Source: Ptychodera flava (taxonomy: Eukaryota; Hemichordata; Enteropneusta; Ptychoderidae). From it: DNA of 64,000 nt. The DNA lies in the NCBI RefSeq assembly GCF_041260155.1, contig NW_027248277.1, positions 5,949,910-6,013,909 on the forward strand. Direction: 5' to 3'. Below, piece after piece: positions 61,452-64,000 of this stretch (the first letter of the stretch is position 1; every line of letters begins with the position of its first letter). The notes beneath the pieces were generated by a model. It made no database searches and was not told the origin of the DNA. It saw only the letters and a program-made list of their open reading frames with translations. Made by a program: the position numbers and the translations under genes.

Positions 61452-61650
61452 CAAGATTGGAACTAATTTGGGATAATTGGATGGTGAATTAATGTCGGTT
61501 TAATTTGCAAATTTAAGCTCATCTGCTTTTCTTTTTACTTGTTTTTAAGAATAACTTGTTATATTTCAACACTCAACTATAAAGCACAAAGAACGCTTTA
61601 GAAAATTGGCAAAATATGAAGACCCAATTATCCCGAATTAGTTCCAATTG
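61452..61650. mobile_element. ~205-bp TIR element, family 2, copy 5
   Basis: Ends CAAGATTGGAACTAATTTGG and CCCGAATTAGTTCCAATTG. It sits inside the foldback transposon, so it inserted there secondarily or was captured. Confidence 0.82.
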
Positions 61651-63185
61651 GTTTTATGTATTCTTGTTGTTCAGCTATATGGAAGTTAGACAGGAAAATG
61701 TTCCAGTTTGAGTATCCTTAATAAACAAAAAATCAATTGCCAAACAAATTCAGATATTTATCCCCATAACTTTAGCATTATTCGTTATTAGTACACAATA
61801 TTTTGAATATTAAAAACTAGTCAAGATGTTTACGATTTAATTGAAAATATTCAATACGAATATTTTGAATACACGTTTGGAGTTCATGATTCTATTCTAC
61901 ATGCAATTACCTATCATTTGATATATAACTTGATAGTTGAAAAGTAAGTTTAGAGTACTTTACAATTGATTTTTGTAATTTTATATTGTATTCATGCAAA
62001 TTAGGTACCTGTGTGCATTATGCAAATTAAATCATTACAGCCCTATTTGTCAGCTGCATATCGTCATTTTTCATGAGGCAGAGATAATAGGCTTTCAAAT
62101 AACGTTTGATGTGGTTGTGTGATGCGGTTCTATGTGTTAAAATTATTAAAATATTGTTATTTAAAGGGGTAAATATATTGTTCTACATTAGTACGAAAAT
62201 TTTTTAGTAAAATCATTTTAATATCTCTATGGATATCCATTTTGTATTCTCCGTGCAAATACCTTTCATTTGATATATCACTCGATAGTTTAAAGTATGT
62301 TTATAGTAGTTAATAAATTTATAATTTTATATCGCATTTATGCAAATAGGGTACCCATGTAAATTATGCAAATTAAGGGCCACGTCCGTACTTGACAGCT
62401 CCAAATTGTCAATTTTCTTGAAGTAGAGATAGTAAGCTTTCAAATAACGTATGATGATGCTGTAAGATTTGGCTTTTTGTATTAATTTTTTTTAAATATC
62501 GTTATTGAAAAGGGGAAAATATTTTTTCAATAAAAATATGACAATATTTCAGTTAAATGAATTTAAATATTTTTTTGAATGTCTTTTTAGTATTCTACAT
62601 GCAAATACCTTTCATTTGATATATCACTCGATAGTTAAAAAGTATTTTTCGAGTAGTGAATAATAAATATCTAATGTTAATCGCATTTATGCTTATTGGG
62701 TACCCGTGGGACTTATGCAAATTAGGGGCTACGGCCGTACTTGACAGCTAAATGTTGTCTATTTTCTTCGAGTAGAGATAGTAAGCTTTCAAATGATGTA
62801 TAATGTGGCTGTATGATGTGCCTGAATGTGTTCAAATTTTTAAAATATTGTTATTCAAAAGGGTAAAATATTTTTTTCAGTATTAATATGAAAATATTTC
62901 AGTAAAACAATTTTAAATATCTTTTTGGATATCAATTTTGTATTCTACATGCAAATACCTTTCATTTGATATATCACTCGATAGTTTTAATGTATGTTTA
63001 GAGTAGTTAACAATGAATTTCCTAATTTTATATCGCATTTATGCAAATTGAGTACCGATGTGAATTATGCAAATTAGGGGGTTATGGCCCTATTTGGCAG
63101 CTCCACATCGTCAATTTTCTTAAAGTAGAGATAATAAGCTTTCAAATGATGTATGATGTGGCTGTATGTAAGGTGGGTACATTAA

Positions 63186-64000
63186 GTGTGAAAAATAGGT
63201 GAGCCTGCCGCTAGCCTATATTACTCGGAGAGATACAGGAGCCGGTCGACTTAGGACTTCCATCCATCCCAGCAACGTTAAAGTGGAAATTAAAAGTTCC
63301 ACCATATATCTGGGTATTGACAAACATACCATGCAGTTGAGAAACTAAACGTGATTCAGCGTATTCAAGTTGTTGCTTGTCATTACGGAAGGGGTTGATT
63401 GCTCTGGAACGACGGCGGTTGTTGACGGTAACATCCCAGAAGTATGAGAATCGCGATCGACGGCTGCAGTACTGCTGCTACTCGGTCGCGGGTCGTAGCT
63501 TTCCTGTACACCGGTTAGAATATTACTCATCTGATGTTGTTGGCATTGGTTAGGTACAGCATACCTATTGAGACTTGACACGTTTTTATGTCCACTAAGT
63601 TGTGCCGCGGTGTTTGGAGGAATGCTGGCATCGAGGAGTCACTGAACACAGGCTTTCCGAGCGCTGTGATTAGGGAGCCTTCAGTAATTACAGGGGGGCG
63701 GGGGAATGGGGGGGGGTCACTTTTTAGAAAACAGTTCAAAGGGGAGGGTCACTTTTTATAAACCTATCTTGGGGGGAGGGTCACTTTTGACAGAAGCTGA
63801 TATTATGGCCAAAACTTTGATTGTCCGTGTGATATTTCCTGAATAGGAAATCACCAACAAAATACCACACACCACACACTTATAGACCGCCATGCATAGT
63901 GAATTGACATTTGGTGAGATTCCAAAATCAAATTTTTTACACAACCATAGACTTGTAACCACTGTAGTCTAATCGAAAACAATAATCTTAATAATCAAGC
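63186..64000. other. Right end, no gene recognised
   Basis: Contains GGGGGAGGGTCACTTTT repeated three times at about 63710-63790. No exon is supported. Confidence 0.45.

Larger units (their letters stand above)
58173..63181. mobile_element. 5-kb TTAA-flanked foldback transposon with repeat-array arms
   Basis: TTAA at 58169-58172 precedes TGTACCCACCTTACATAC, and GTATGTAAGGTGGGTACA precedes TTAA at 63182-63185. The left arm (58173 to about 59230) has three tandem ~351-bp units, recognisable by ACATCATACATCATTTGAAA at about 58193, 58545 and 58896. The right arm (about 61860-63181) has about four units in inverted orientation. Each unit also contains ACTATCGAGTGATATATCAA and AATTTGCATAA. The interior carries a decayed Penelope-like reverse transcriptase and a family 2 TIR element. 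No DNA transposase was recognised. TTAA duplication would fit a piggyBac- or Kolobok-mobilised element. Confidence 0.85.

Overview
The window is eukaryotic, animal-type nuclear DNA. Genes are split into short exons with GT-AG introns, intergenic space is wide, and microsatellites, MITEs, Penelope-like and LINE retroelements are abundant. Pentraxin-like/LamG and fucolectin domains with a signal peptide point to a metazoan, probably a marine invertebrate. The sequence alone does not fix the phylum.

The gene content that can be supported is two tandem paralogous genes, both on the minus strand. Gene B (about 46034 down to 25931) and gene A (16273 down to beyond position 1) share one exon plan: signal peptide; pentraxin-like domain 1, split over two exons; a short Cys module; pentraxin-like domain 2; Cys module; pentraxin-like domain 3; Cys module. 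Five of the eight matched exon pairs have identical coding length (82, 180, 112, 539 and 106 nt) and the other three differ by multiples of three. Every splice phase I could check joins in frame. After the third Cys module the paralogs diverge. Gene B continues into a Thr/Pro mucin-like stalk of 12 eleven-residue repeats and then a two-exon fucolectin (F5/8C-type) domain. Gene A continues into a very long Lys/Asp/Arg/Glu polyampholyte exon that is a degenerate tandem array and runs off the left edge. Both products look like secreted, multi-domain recognition proteins; an innate-immune or extracellular-matrix role is inference.

Layout: 1-4832 charged repeat exon of gene A; 5574-16273 remaining exons of gene A with repeat-rich introns; about 16.9-25.9 kb intergenic; 25931-28484 fucolectin and mucin stalk of gene B; 29590-46034 remaining exons of gene B, with large introns holding a Harbinger-like element, a Penelope-like element, TTAA-flanked MITEs and tandem repeats. 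From 46.1 to 64.0 kb I find no convincing host exon. That stretch holds a foldback element, a 5'-truncated LINE between 153-bp direct repeats, a TTAA-flanked MITE, several copies of a ~205-bp TIR family, a long hairpin, and a 5-kb foldback transposon whose arms are tandem ~351-bp repeats around a decayed Penelope-like reverse transcriptase.

No tRNA, rRNA or CRISPR locus was recognised. Exon edges were set by eye from splice motifs and phase; transcript evidence would be needed to confirm them.
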